From Curtobacterium sp. UCD-KPL2560 (GTDB lineage: Bacteria > Actinomycetota > Actinomycetes > Actinomycetales > Microbacteriaceae): a stretch of 63,392 nt of DNA. Positions 31,724 through 39,258 of the stretch are shown piece after piece. Each line of letters begins with the position of its first letter. Within the stretch, counting starts at the first letter, position 1. The stretch covers positions 14,490-77,881 of the forward strand of contig NZ_MCIG01000008.1 of assembly GCF_001705035.1 (NCBI RefSeq), given 5' to 3'. The position numbers were made by a program, and so were the translations under genes. The notes under the pieces were generated by a model. The model was given only the letters and a program-made list of their open reading frames with translations, did not search any database and was not told the DNA's origin.

Positions 31724-33088
31724 GTGTCGATCGCGCATCTCGATCCGTCCCCGCGGGACATGGCCGACCGCGGAGCCGAACGGACGCCGCCGCACGACAT
31801 GCTCGCCGAGCAGTCGACGATCGGCGGGATGCTGCTGTCCAAGGACGCCGTCGCCGACGTCATCGAGACCGCCCGTGGCGTGGACTTCTACATCCCGAAG
31901 CACGAGGTCATCTTCGACGCGATCCTGTCGCTGTACTCGCACGGCGAGCCGACCGACGTCATCGCCGTCACCGACGAGCTGACCAAGACCGGTCTGCTGT
32001 CGCGTGCCGGCGGCGCCGAGTACCTGCACAGCGTCACGAGCATGGTGCCGACCGCCGCGAACGCCGGCTACTACGCCGCGATCGTGGCCGAGAAGGCCGT
32101 CCTCCGGCGTCTCGTCGACGCCGGCACCCGCATCGTGCAGATGGGCTACGCGTCGGAGGGTGAGGTCACCGACCTCGTCAACAGCGCACAGGCCGAGGTG
32201 TACAACGTCGCCGGCGGCGTGCAGACCGAGGACTACGTCCCGCTGACCGACGCGATCGGTGCGGCCATCGACGAGATCGAGGCGGCCAAGGGACGCGACG
32301 GCCAGATGACCGGCGTGCCGACCGGGTTCAGCGGGCTCGACGGACTGACGAACGGCTTCCACCCCGGACAGCTCATCATCGTCGCCGCCCGACCGGCGCT
32401 CGGCAAGTCGACCCTCGCGCTCGACCTGTGCCGCGCCGCCGCGCTCAAGCACGACCAGACCGCTGCGTTCTTCTCGCTCGAGATGGGTCGCGCCGAGATC
32501 GCGATGCGCCTGCTGTCCGCCGAGTCCAGCGTCCCCCTGCAGAACATGCGCAAGGGCACCGTCGACTCCCGCGACTGGACGACGATCGCGCAGACCCGCG
32601 GCCGCATCAACGACGCCCCGTTCTTCATCGACGACTCCCCCAACATGACGCTCGTCGAGATCCGCGCCAAGTGCCGGCGACTCAAGCAGCAGCACAACCT
32701 CAAGCTCGTCGTCATCGACTACCTGCAGCTGATGACCTCGGGCAAGAAGGTCGAGAGCCGCCAGCAGGAGGTCTCCGAGTTCTCGCGTGCGCTCAAGCTC
32801 ATGGCGAAGGAACTGCAGGTGCCGGTCATCGCGCTGTCGCAGCTGAACCGTGGCCCCGAGCAGCGTGCCGACAAGAAGCCGATGATCTCGGACCTCCGTG
32901 AGTCGGGCTCCATCGAGCAGGACGCCGACATGGTGATCCTGCTGCACCGCGAGTCGGCGTACGAGAAGGACAACCCGCGGCAGGGTGAGGCGGACCTCAT
33001 CGTGGCGAAGCACCGCAACGGGCCGACGGACACGATCACGGTGGCGTTCCACGGGATGTTCTCGCGGTTCGTGGACATGCCGCAGTAA
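31724..33088 (+). CDS. dnaB: Replicative DNA helicase DnaB
   Basis: A 454-residue hexameric replicative helicase. The N-terminal domain starts PPHDMLAEQSTIGGMLLSKDAV. The RecA-like motor has Walker A ARPALGKSTLALDL, Walker B LVVIDYLQLM and the conserved SQLNRGPEQR and SDLRESGSIEQDADMV segments. GTG 31724 was chosen because agaggga lies 6 bases upstream; the frame stays open to 31652 without a better signal. No intein interrupts it. It lies at the left edge of the accessory island. Confidence 0.97.
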   Translation: MSIAHLDPSPRDMADRGAERTPPHDMLAEQSTIGGMLLSKDAVADVIETARGVDFYIPKHEVIFDAILSLYSHGEPTDVIAVTDELTKTGLLSRAGGAEYLHSVTSMVPTAANAGYYAAIVAEKAVLRRLVDAGTRIVQMGYASEGEVTDLVNSAQAEVYNVAGGVQTEDYVPLTDAIGAAIDEIEAAKGRDGQMTGVPTGFSGLDGLTNGFHPGQLIIVAARPALGKSTLALDLCRAAALKHDQTAAFFSLEMGRAEIAMRLLSAESSVPLQNMRKGTVDSRDWTTIAQTRGRINDAPFFIDDSPNMTLVEIRAKCRRLKQQHNLKLVVIDYLQLMTSGKKVESRQQEVSEFSRALKLMAKELQVPVIALSQLNRGPEQRADKKPMISDLRESGSIEQDADMVILLHRESAYEKDNPRQGEADLIVAKHRNGPTDTITVAFHGMFSRFVDMPQ

Positions 33089-33224
33089 CGGGTCGTCTGT
33101 TGCGAGTGATCACCGCGGGTGTCGCATTCGCAGCAAGACTGTCGCAAGCGCCAGTGCTCACGCGGTTCAGGAGCGCCGACAGAGGGTTCATGCAGTCAAC
33201 GGATCGAATAGGAAGCAGCGCGAG

Positions 33225-34712
33225 TTGAGCACCCTTTTCTCTTTGGGCCAGCTTCGCGATGTCGTCGACGAACTTCGCGCGGCACCAACGGAGACCGAAG
33301 TAGCGGAGTTCAAAGAGGCGTTCGCGAACCCGGTGAAGATCGGCGAGTACGTGTCGGCGCTAGCCAACTCAGCGACGCTGGTGGAGAAGGACCACGGCTT
33401 CCTCGTCTGGGGCGTGAACGACGTTGACCACCGTGTCGTCGGAACGACCTTCGATCCCGCTATGAAGGGCAAGGGAAACGAAGATCTCGAACCGTGGCTG
33501 CGCCGCTTGCTCGATCCGGAGGTCTTTTTCGAGTTCACTGAGCTTGAGTACGAAACCGAGCGCATCGTCGTCCTCACGGTCGCAGCTGCTTCTCACCAGC
33601 CGGTGCGCTTCCAGGGCGAGGCTTACGTCCGCTCCCGTTCTTACGTGAAGCACCTCAAGTCCCTTCCTGACCACGAGCGGAGGCTGTGGGCTGCGTTCGA
33701 TCGCAAGCCGTTCGAGTACGCCGTTGCGCGCGAGCGGCTTTCCGACGATGAGGTGCTTCGTCTGCTCGACTATGCGTCGTACTTCGATCTCATGCACGCG
33801 CCGGTGCCCGACTCCTCGGCAGCTGTCCTGCAGGCTCTACTGGACGAGAAGCTCGTCCTTCGGGCTCCGGGTAGCGGCTGGCGGATCACAAACCTTGGCG
33901 CTGTGCTGTTCGCGTCGCGGCTCGATCTCTTCCCCACGGTGGCTCGCAAAGCCCCTCGGGTGATCGTCTACGAAGGTATTGACAAGTCCACGCCTGCGAG
34001 GGAGCAGGAGGGTTTGAAGGGCTACGCGAGTGGATTCAAGGGACTCATCAACTTCCTCAACGAGCGCACTCCCGCTAGAGAGTCATTTGAAGGTGGCGTG
34101 CGCAAAGTCGTCCCGGTCTTGCCGGACAAGGCCGTGAGAGAGCTGGTTGCGAACGCGCTCATCCACCAGGACTTCAGTGTGAGGGGCACGGGGCCGGTCG
34201 TCGAGGTCTACCAGGACCGGATTGAGGTGACCAACCCTGGGCGACCGCTGATGGATCCGTCCAGGTTGATCGATGCGGCACCTCAGTCTCGCAACGAAGC
34301 ACTCGCGTCACTCATGCGCCGGATGGGCATGTGCGAAGAGCGCGGGAGCGGATGGGATCAGATCGCTGCTCTCGTAGAGGAGACTGACTTGCCCGCTCCG
34401 CTGATCGAAGTTGACGACGGCTTCATGCGGGTGATCCTCTTCACTCACCGAAGCTTCGCCGAACTGACCAAGGACGAGCGGGTCCGGGCGGTGTACTTCC
34501 ACGCTTGCTTGCAGTACGTCCGTCGGCGCCGCATGACGAACGCGTCCCTGCGGCAGCGCTTCAGGATCCCGGAGACCGGCAAGGCGAACGTCTCTCGACT
34601 CATCAAAGACGCCATCGACACTGGCTACATCGCCGCGTTCGACCCTTCAGTTGGCGCCAAGGCGATGTCCTACGTGCCCTTCTGGGCAAGACCGGCTGAC
34701 TCTGCCGTCTGA
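33225..34712 (+). CDS. AlbA_2/Schlafen-type ATP-binding protein
   Basis: A 495-residue protein resembling the AlbA_2 (divergent AAA_4, Schlafen-related) plus HATPase_c_4 architecture. The N-terminal domain contains TEVAEFKEAFANPVKIGEYV and HGFLVWGVNDVDHRVVGTTF. A central segment holds RELVANALIHQDFS and VVEVYQDRIEVTNPGRP, typical of the family. A C-terminal winged helix (MTNASLRQRFRIPETGKANVSRLI) probably binds DNA. The start is TTG 33225, after aggaagcagcg. Family members occur as regulators and in defence islands; the target here is unknown. It is the first gene of the accessory island, 136 bp after dnaB. Confidence 0.82.
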   Translation: MSTLFSLGQLRDVVDELRAAPTETEVAEFKEAFANPVKIGEYVSALANSATLVEKDHGFLVWGVNDVDHRVVGTTFDPAMKGKGNEDLEPWLRRLLDPEVFFEFTELEYETERIVVLTVAAASHQPVRFQGEAYVRSRSYVKHLKSLPDHERRLWAAFDRKPFEYAVARERLSDDEVLRLLDYASYFDLMHAPVPDSSAAVLQALLDEKLVLRAPGSGWRITNLGAVLFASRLDLFPTVARKAPRVIVYEGIDKSTPAREQEGLKGYASGFKGLINFLNERTPARESFEGGVRKVVPVLPDKAVRELVANALIHQDFSVRGTGPVVEVYQDRIEVTNPGRPLMDPSRLIDAAPQSRNEALASLMRRMGMCEERGSGWDQIAALVEETDLPAPLIEVDDGFMRVILFTHRSFAELTKDERVRAVYFHACLQYVRRRRMTNASLRQRFRIPETGKANVSRLIKDAIDTGYIAAFDPSVGAKAMSYVPFWARPADSAV

Positions 34713-34871
34713 TTTGGTTGTTGCTTGGTTGTTGCATCCGGGTCCTGAGAGCGCGAACACCGCATGTTTACTGGCATCGGGGCGCAAAATTTGGTTGCAG
34801 CCTGGTCAGCACCGAGCTAGCCGTGCCCGAGAATCCCCTTCCAATACGCGAAGTTTCAGTTGACCTCTTCG

Positions 34872-34928
34872 ACCCGGGACGCTAGGCTCTCGTCAACTTC
34901 ACAACGGTCTGAGCCTAGCGTCCCGGGT
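34872..34928. promoter_or_regulatory. 18-bp perfect inverted repeat in the 34713-35102 gap
   Basis: The arms acccgggacgctaggctc (34872-34889) and gagcctagcgtcccgggt (34911-34928) are exact reverse complements around a 21-base spacer. It could be a terminator of the upstream gene, an operator, or a mobile-element end. The remainder of this 390-bp gap shows no gene. Confidence 0.8.
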
Positions 34929-35065
34929 GGCATTTTCCCTGATCAGTGGCGCAATTGGCCGCCGTGTACCCGAAATATCTGCTCGATTTGGGCGACCGAC
35001 CGCAGTGCTGATGTCGCGGGGCACCCGAACGCGGGAGTGACCATTGGTCAGGAATGGGTAGTGTT

Positions 35066-35087
35066 GAGCCTAGGTTGACTCCCTAGG
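35066..35087. promoter_or_regulatory. Candidate toxin-antitoxin operator
   Basis: The sequence gagcctagg (35066-35074) repeats the arm motif of the inverted repeat at 34872-34928. A second cctagg follows at 35082-35087, just before the ribosome-binding site of the antitoxin gene. The arrangement suits autorepression by the antitoxin or complex; this is inferred. Confidence 0.45.
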
Positions 35088-35102
35088 AGAGAGAGGAGTG
35101 TC

Positions 35103-35654
35103 ATGACTACCGCACTGAACGTCGCTAGCTACATTCGCGACGCCCTCCAGCTCCCCTCCTACGACACCATGAAGCTGCAGAAGCTCGTGTACTTCTCGCA
35201 GGCTTGGGCGCTCGCGTGGACGGGGAAGCCCCTGTTCCGAGACGAGATTGAAGCCTGGCCACGTGGGCCGGTCGTGATGTCCGTGTACGCGGAGCAGCGG
35301 TACCGCGTGGTTCCAAAGTTCGACGGCGTGAGCCTCGACGAGGACCAGCGGTCGATCATCGACTCCGTCCTCGACTACTACGGGCAGCATTCTTTCACGA
35401 AGCTTGTCGACCTCACTCACTCGCACTCGCCATGGAAGGCGACGCGTGAGGGCCTGGCCGAGGAGGAGCGGAGTCGGCGCGTCGTGTCACGCGACCGCAT
35501 CCGTGACTACTACACGAGGTGTGCGCTCACCGGGCAGGAGCGGCCCAAGCGTCGGCTTCTCGGACGCGCCGCCCCTTCGGTGGAGGCGATGACTGCGGGG
35601 GCACGAGCGAGGGCGAGCTGGCGCGAAGGCCTGGCTATCCTCGCGGAGCGTTGA
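35103..35654 (+). CDS. Panacea (SocA-like, DUF4065) antitoxin
   Basis: A 183-residue protein with the Panacea/DUF4065 domain, known as an antitoxin domain that neutralises many unrelated toxins. The signature is DTMKLQKLVYFSQAWALAWTG, then PLFRDEIEAWPRGPVVMSVY, ending in SHSPWK. The C-terminal third is basic and probably wraps the toxin. An agagaggagtgtc ribosome-binding site precedes ATG 35103. Its TGA overlaps the TTG start of the Doc gene, so the two are coupled. Confidence 0.85.
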   Translation: MTTALNVASYIRDALQLPSYDTMKLQKLVYFSQAWALAWTGKPLFRDEIEAWPRGPVVMSVYAEQRYRVVPKFDGVSLDEDQRSIIDSVLDYYGQHSFTKLVDLTHSHSPWKATREGLAEEERSRRVVSRDRIRDYYTRCALTGQERPKRRLLGRAAPSVEAMTAGARARASWREGLAILAER

Positions 35655-36025
35655 CGGTCTTCCTCACAGTCGACGAAGTCATTGCGCTTCACGATGCTGA
35701 GGTAAATGCTGTGCTGCTCGACCGCGGCAAGCTGGAAGGGGCGGTCGCCCGTCCCCAGAGCGGTTTCGGAGACTATCTCGTCTTCGAAACCCTCTGGCAA
35801 CAGGCGGCCGCCCTGCTCCACGGGCTGGTGAAGGCCCATGCTTTTTTCGACGGCAACAAGCGTTGCGCGTGGATCAGCACCGTGGTGTTCCTTGACATGA
35901 ACGACCAGCAACTCGCCGGCATCTCACAGAGCGACATGGCTGACTACGTCGAGGCCGTGGCGACGGACGCACACGACATCGATGCCATAGCGATGTGGCT
36001 GTACGAACACAGCCTCAGCTTCTGA
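35651..36025 (+). CDS. Doc/Fic-family toxin
   Basis: A 124-residue Doc-type Fic-fold protein. The catalytic loop is HAFFDGNKR at residues 63-71, with H63, D67 and R71. As in Doc of phage P1, Lys (K70) replaces the Gly of AMP-transferring Fic enzymes; that form phosphorylates EF-Tu and stops translation. The start is TTG 35651, overlapping the antitoxin stop (ttga). It completes a type II toxin-antitoxin pair with the Panacea protein. Confidence 0.85.
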   Translation: MTVFLTVDEVIALHDAEVNAVLLDRGKLEGAVARPQSGFGDYLVFETLWQQAAALLHGLVKAHAFFDGNKRCAWISTVVFLDMNDQQLAGISQSDMADYVEAVATDAHDIDAIAMWLYEHSLSF

Positions 36026-36034
36026 GGGCTGACG

Positions 36035-36259
36035 GTGCGAGCGGTTCGCACCCAAAGCCAGTACCGTGAGCGCATGGGAGCCTCTGAGAGCGACGTTACG
36101 GCGCGGTTCCGTGACGACATTGAGCGTGCCCGAACAGCGCAAGAGCCTGACGTCGAGCTTCCGGTCAGTGCCGAAGAGCGCATCTACCGACTTGAGGAGC
36201 AGGTGGAGATCCTGTCTCGGTACATGGAGGAACTTCTTGCCGAGCGGGCGGAAGGCTAG
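36035..36259 (+). CDS. Small coiled-coil protein downstream of Doc
   Basis: A 74-residue hydrophilic protein with no family I recognise. A predicted helix rich in Glu, Arg and Leu (ERIYRLEEQVEILSRYMEEL) near the end suggests a coiled coil. GTG 36035 has gaggg six bases upstream; a start at ATG 36074 would be 61 residues but has poorer signals. It lies 9 bp after the toxin stop, so it may be a third member of the toxin-antitoxin operon. Confidence 0.6.
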   Translation: MRAVRTQSQYRERMGASESDVTARFRDDIERARTAQEPDVELPVSAEERIYRLEEQVEILSRYMEELLAERAEG

Positions 36260-36692
36260 CTGGTCTCGATCAGACACTGACTGCCGGTGGCTAGTCGGCA
36301 GTCCTTCGAGTTTCACCGGCCGTCTGGCCACCGTCGCGGTCACCGAAAATCAAACGTGAGCAGTGCCGAGTTAGTCCGTAACAGCACGCTGATCTGGGGT
36401 TTCACGTTGCATCTGCGGTTGCATGGCTGTCGAACATGGACTAGTTTGTGGGCACAAGAATCAGCGGACGAGCCGAAGCTCTCCGCTGAAAATCGGGGCC
36501 CGGGATGACAGCCCGGGTGACACTCTGTTGAGTTTGCGGATGGTCGATCCAGTCCGGATTTTGCCATGCCCTCACGAGCGTGGCAACACGAGCCGCCGCA
36601 ATCGACACGGAGTCACCATGCCTGGGACTGCTGCAGGTTTGGTTGACCCCTGAGAGGTAGGGGCGTTGGCTCCTGCTGGAAGGAGGTGTGCC
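36260..36692. other. Gap before the IS3 remnant
   Basis: No gene is supported. It holds a small palindrome, cccggg-atgaca-gcccggg, at about 36500-36518. Just before orfA, around 36643-36665, the sequence ttgacccctgagaggtag resembles the outer end of an IS3-type element. Codon-scale composition is less GC-rich than the core. Confidence 0.4.
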
Positions 36693-36989
36693 ATGGTGAA
36701 GGCGTATCCGGAAGAGTTCCGCCGTGATGTGATCGCGGTCGCCCGGAAGGGCGAGATGACGGTGCGGCAGGTCGCGAAGGACTTCGGCGTGTCCGAGTCC
36801 TGCCTGGCCCGCTGGCTGCGGCTCGCGGACCGCGATGATGGCATCAGTGTTGCAGTGGTGCCGTCGGTGAAAGCGGTGGAGCAGGCGGAGCTGCGGGACG
36901 CGCAAAAACGGATCCGGCTGCTCGAGCAGGAGAACGAGATCCTCCGCCGGGCGGCCGCGTACTTCGCCCAGTCGCAACTCCCAAAATGA
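36693..36989 (+). mobile_element. IS3-family transposase OrfA, remnant element
   Basis: A 98-residue OrfA with a helix-turn-helix (YPEEFRRDVIAVARKGEM, then TVRQVAKDFGVSESCLARWL) and a leucine-zipper helix (LRDAQKRIRLLEQENEILRRA). A strong aaggaggt precedes ATG 36693. In intact elements OrfB, the DDE integrase, follows with overlap. Here only its first codons (ATG 36986, MTYPLVL) remain before unrelated sequence begins near 37007. The element therefore lacks its catalytic subunit and should be immobile on its own. Confidence 0.85.
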
Positions 36990-37097
36990 CCTACCCGCTG
37001 GTCCTCGCCGCTCCGTCAGGAACCCGTCAACGAGGCGAAGGTCCGCGCTGCAGCGCGTCGAGCCCTTCGGCACTATGAACTGGAGGATACTTCAGCA

Positions 37098-38933
37098 ATG
37101 ACTGGTAGCGACAGCGATTCGGTGTCCGATGACATTGAGAGCGCCTACGTCTTCGACCCCACCGACGGCGCCGCTGTCGCCCCAGCGCTCGACGAAGCGG
37201 TCCGCGTCGAGTCGTCCACAACCCCTGACCTCATGGCAATTGCTTTCCGCTGGGAGCGGGCTGCAGAAGATGATCGAGAGCGAGCCCGTGACCACGCGAT
37301 TTCGCGCGCACTGAGCTACGAGCTGAGTGAGGATGAGACTGACCCCGGGAAAATCACTCTAGAGCCGTATGCAGCCACTGAGGCAGCATGGATGCGCCCG
37401 CTCCGAAACACCCTGCCAGTGACGACAGACCTCTGGGAGGCAGTTGGAGACGCGGTGGAGCAGCCCGCGCTCGTTGCCCACTTCGCGGACCTGCTGTGGA
37501 CAGTTCGCAGACGGACTGGTTTAGATGCAGGCCGGGATGTTGCGGACGCGTATCTCGCGCTTGAGGAAGACGAGACCTTGCAGTGGGTCGTCGGCACCGC
37601 GCGGGCCAATACGATCGCCCGTAATTTGAAGCTTGCTCCCCAGGAAGAATCCGCACGCCGGCGACTTCTTGAGTTCGCGGAGCGCAATCTTGACGACACC
37701 GATCTGGCCGGACTGACGTTGAGAGCGCTCGACGTGCTTACAGTTCCTCCGAGATCTGCGACGGTGGATGCGCTCCGTCGGCGGGTTGAGAAGCTCCTCG
37801 ACCGAGCGTGGAAGCTGTTCAACGGCGGTGGCCTCAATACTGACGCACTAGCCAGATCTGCGCTTCGTTTCGCCGAAGACGACGAAGGCAGACGCGACGC
37901 GCAACGCCTTCACGTGAACAGCTACATGTCGGGCGCGTTGGTCGAGTCCGGGTTCCGCGAAATCTGGATGCTCAACGAAGCGGCGAAGCTCGCATCGGGG
38001 TATGGCTTGATTACCGAGCGGGATCGAGCCGTGATCTCCCTGCAGCGCGTCGATCAATCGACGGTGCCCTGGCACCGGCACGACCTGCCCCTGACGATCC
38101 CGAAATGGACCGTAGCGCACACGCTCCGGCCCTACCGTCAGGCTCGGCACTGGACCGATGCTTTGGAAACCTGGTTGCGATCCGCGGCGCCTACTGGTTC
38201 TCGAATAGCGAACGAGAAGCTAGCAAGAGAGCAGGGCTCGGGCTTGCTTGCCCTCGTCACACAGGTCGAGTTCGGTGGCCACGGCCTGCCGCAGAAGACG
38301 CACAGGACCGATGAAGCCGTGCTCCGTCGTCAGCGTCGGCTTGAGGAGTACAACGCGCTCGTACGAGGGACGTTGCTGGCATCTGCCCTCGAACACATCG
38401 CAGCGCGCTTTCCGAACCTAGATGAGGAAGGCATCGCGGCGCATCTCCTGCAGTACGGCGCTGACGAGCAACTCACACGAGCCTTTGCACATGCACTCGC
38501 GGTCTTCCTCAGTGGCAATTTCAGCGACGCCGGTGCTCTCGCGACCCCGCTGGCTGAAGCCGCTTCCCGCGGCATGCTCCTACTGCTCGACGAGCCGCTC
38601 TACCGCGTCGAGTCCGGCAGTAGCGCCGGGCGCTTCCCCGCTCTAGATCTTTACCTCAACGCCCTCCTGAAGAACGGCCTGGATCCCGACTGGGACCGCG
38701 CGCTACGGATTGTGCTCACGCCCGAAGGCTTTGACCTCCGTAACTCGCTCGCTCACGGCTTCAAGCTCTCGTTCAACCGCACAGAAGCTGCTCTTGCGTT
38801 GCGGGTTGCTGGACTGATGGTGCTCCTCACCAGTCCAGACTTGACCTCTCGCGACGCGGCTTGGGCTCGTTCGAAGCTACAAACGCCAGTTCCCCAACCC
38901 CTTCCACTGCGATGGCGGTTTGTGCGCGTCTGA
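37098..38933 (+). CDS. DUF4209-like protein with C-terminal HEPN-like motif
   Basis: A 611-residue soluble, helix-rich protein. The C-terminal part resembles the DUF4209 group: a motif FDLRNSLAHGF with R548 and H553 forms the R-x4-H pattern of HEPN ribonucleases, set among hydrophobic helices. The N-terminal half (AFRWERAAEDDRERA...) is not recognised with certainty. There is no signal peptide or membrane segment. Third-position GC is lower than in the core genes, suggesting acquisition. ATG 37098 has ggagg 13 bases upstream, a long spacing. Function is unknown; a stress or defence RNase is a guess. Confidence 0.6.
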   Translation: MTGSDSDSVSDDIESAYVFDPTDGAAVAPALDEAVRVESSTTPDLMAIAFRWERAAEDDRERARDHAISRALSYELSEDETDPGKITLEPYAATEAAWMRPLRNTLPVTTDLWEAVGDAVEQPALVAHFADLLWTVRRRTGLDAGRDVADAYLALEEDETLQWVVGTARANTIARNLKLAPQEESARRRLLEFAERNLDDTDLAGLTLRALDVLTVPPRSATVDALRRRVEKLLDRAWKLFNGGGLNTDALARSALRFAEDDEGRRDAQRLHVNSYMSGALVESGFREIWMLNEAAKLASGYGLITERDRAVISLQRVDQSTVPWHRHDLPLTIPKWTVAHTLRPYRQARHWTDALETWLRSAAPTGSRIANEKLAREQGSGLLALVTQVEFGGHGLPQKTHRTDEAVLRRQRRLEEYNALVRGTLLASALEHIAARFPNLDEEGIAAHLLQYGADEQLTRAFAHALAVFLSGNFSDAGALATPLAEAASRGMLLLLDEPLYRVESGSSAGRFPALDLYLNALLKNGLDPDWDRALRIVLTPEGFDLRNSLAHGFKLSFNRTEAALALRVAGLMVLLTSPDLTSRDAAWARSKLQTPVPQPLPLRWRFVRV

Positions 38934-39258
38934 CGGTCCTGCACTCGGGGGCGAACAGCAGCCATCGAGGTCGGTGGCAAGTTCGATCGTTGCTCGACGC
39001 TAGCCGGGCCCATGGAGTGGCGCGAATCAACTAGCGGGCAAGTCTGCCGAGAACTGGCGGAGATAGGGAATGAGTCCCGATAAGGCTCGTACGCACCCGG
39101 AAGGCGACGCGGGTCTCGCCCCGCAACGCCTTGCACTGCGGTCCGCGGCTGCGTGCTTGGGCGTCATCAACTGACGTTGCATGTGGCCGCTGCCACCCCG
39201 GTCGATCTACTCAGGGCATCACAGCTAACGCCGGGTTGTCGAAGCGGCGGCCTCGCGA
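38934..39258. other. Gap between convergent genes
   Basis: About 325 bp between the 3' ends of two convergent genes. I see no gene, clear hairpin or repeat in it. Confidence 0.4.

Noticed and set aside
33089-33224. Search for an attachment site or tRNA next to dnaB as island boundary
   Set aside because: No tRNA, and no direct repeat with the right edge near 46.6 kb could be recognised by eye.
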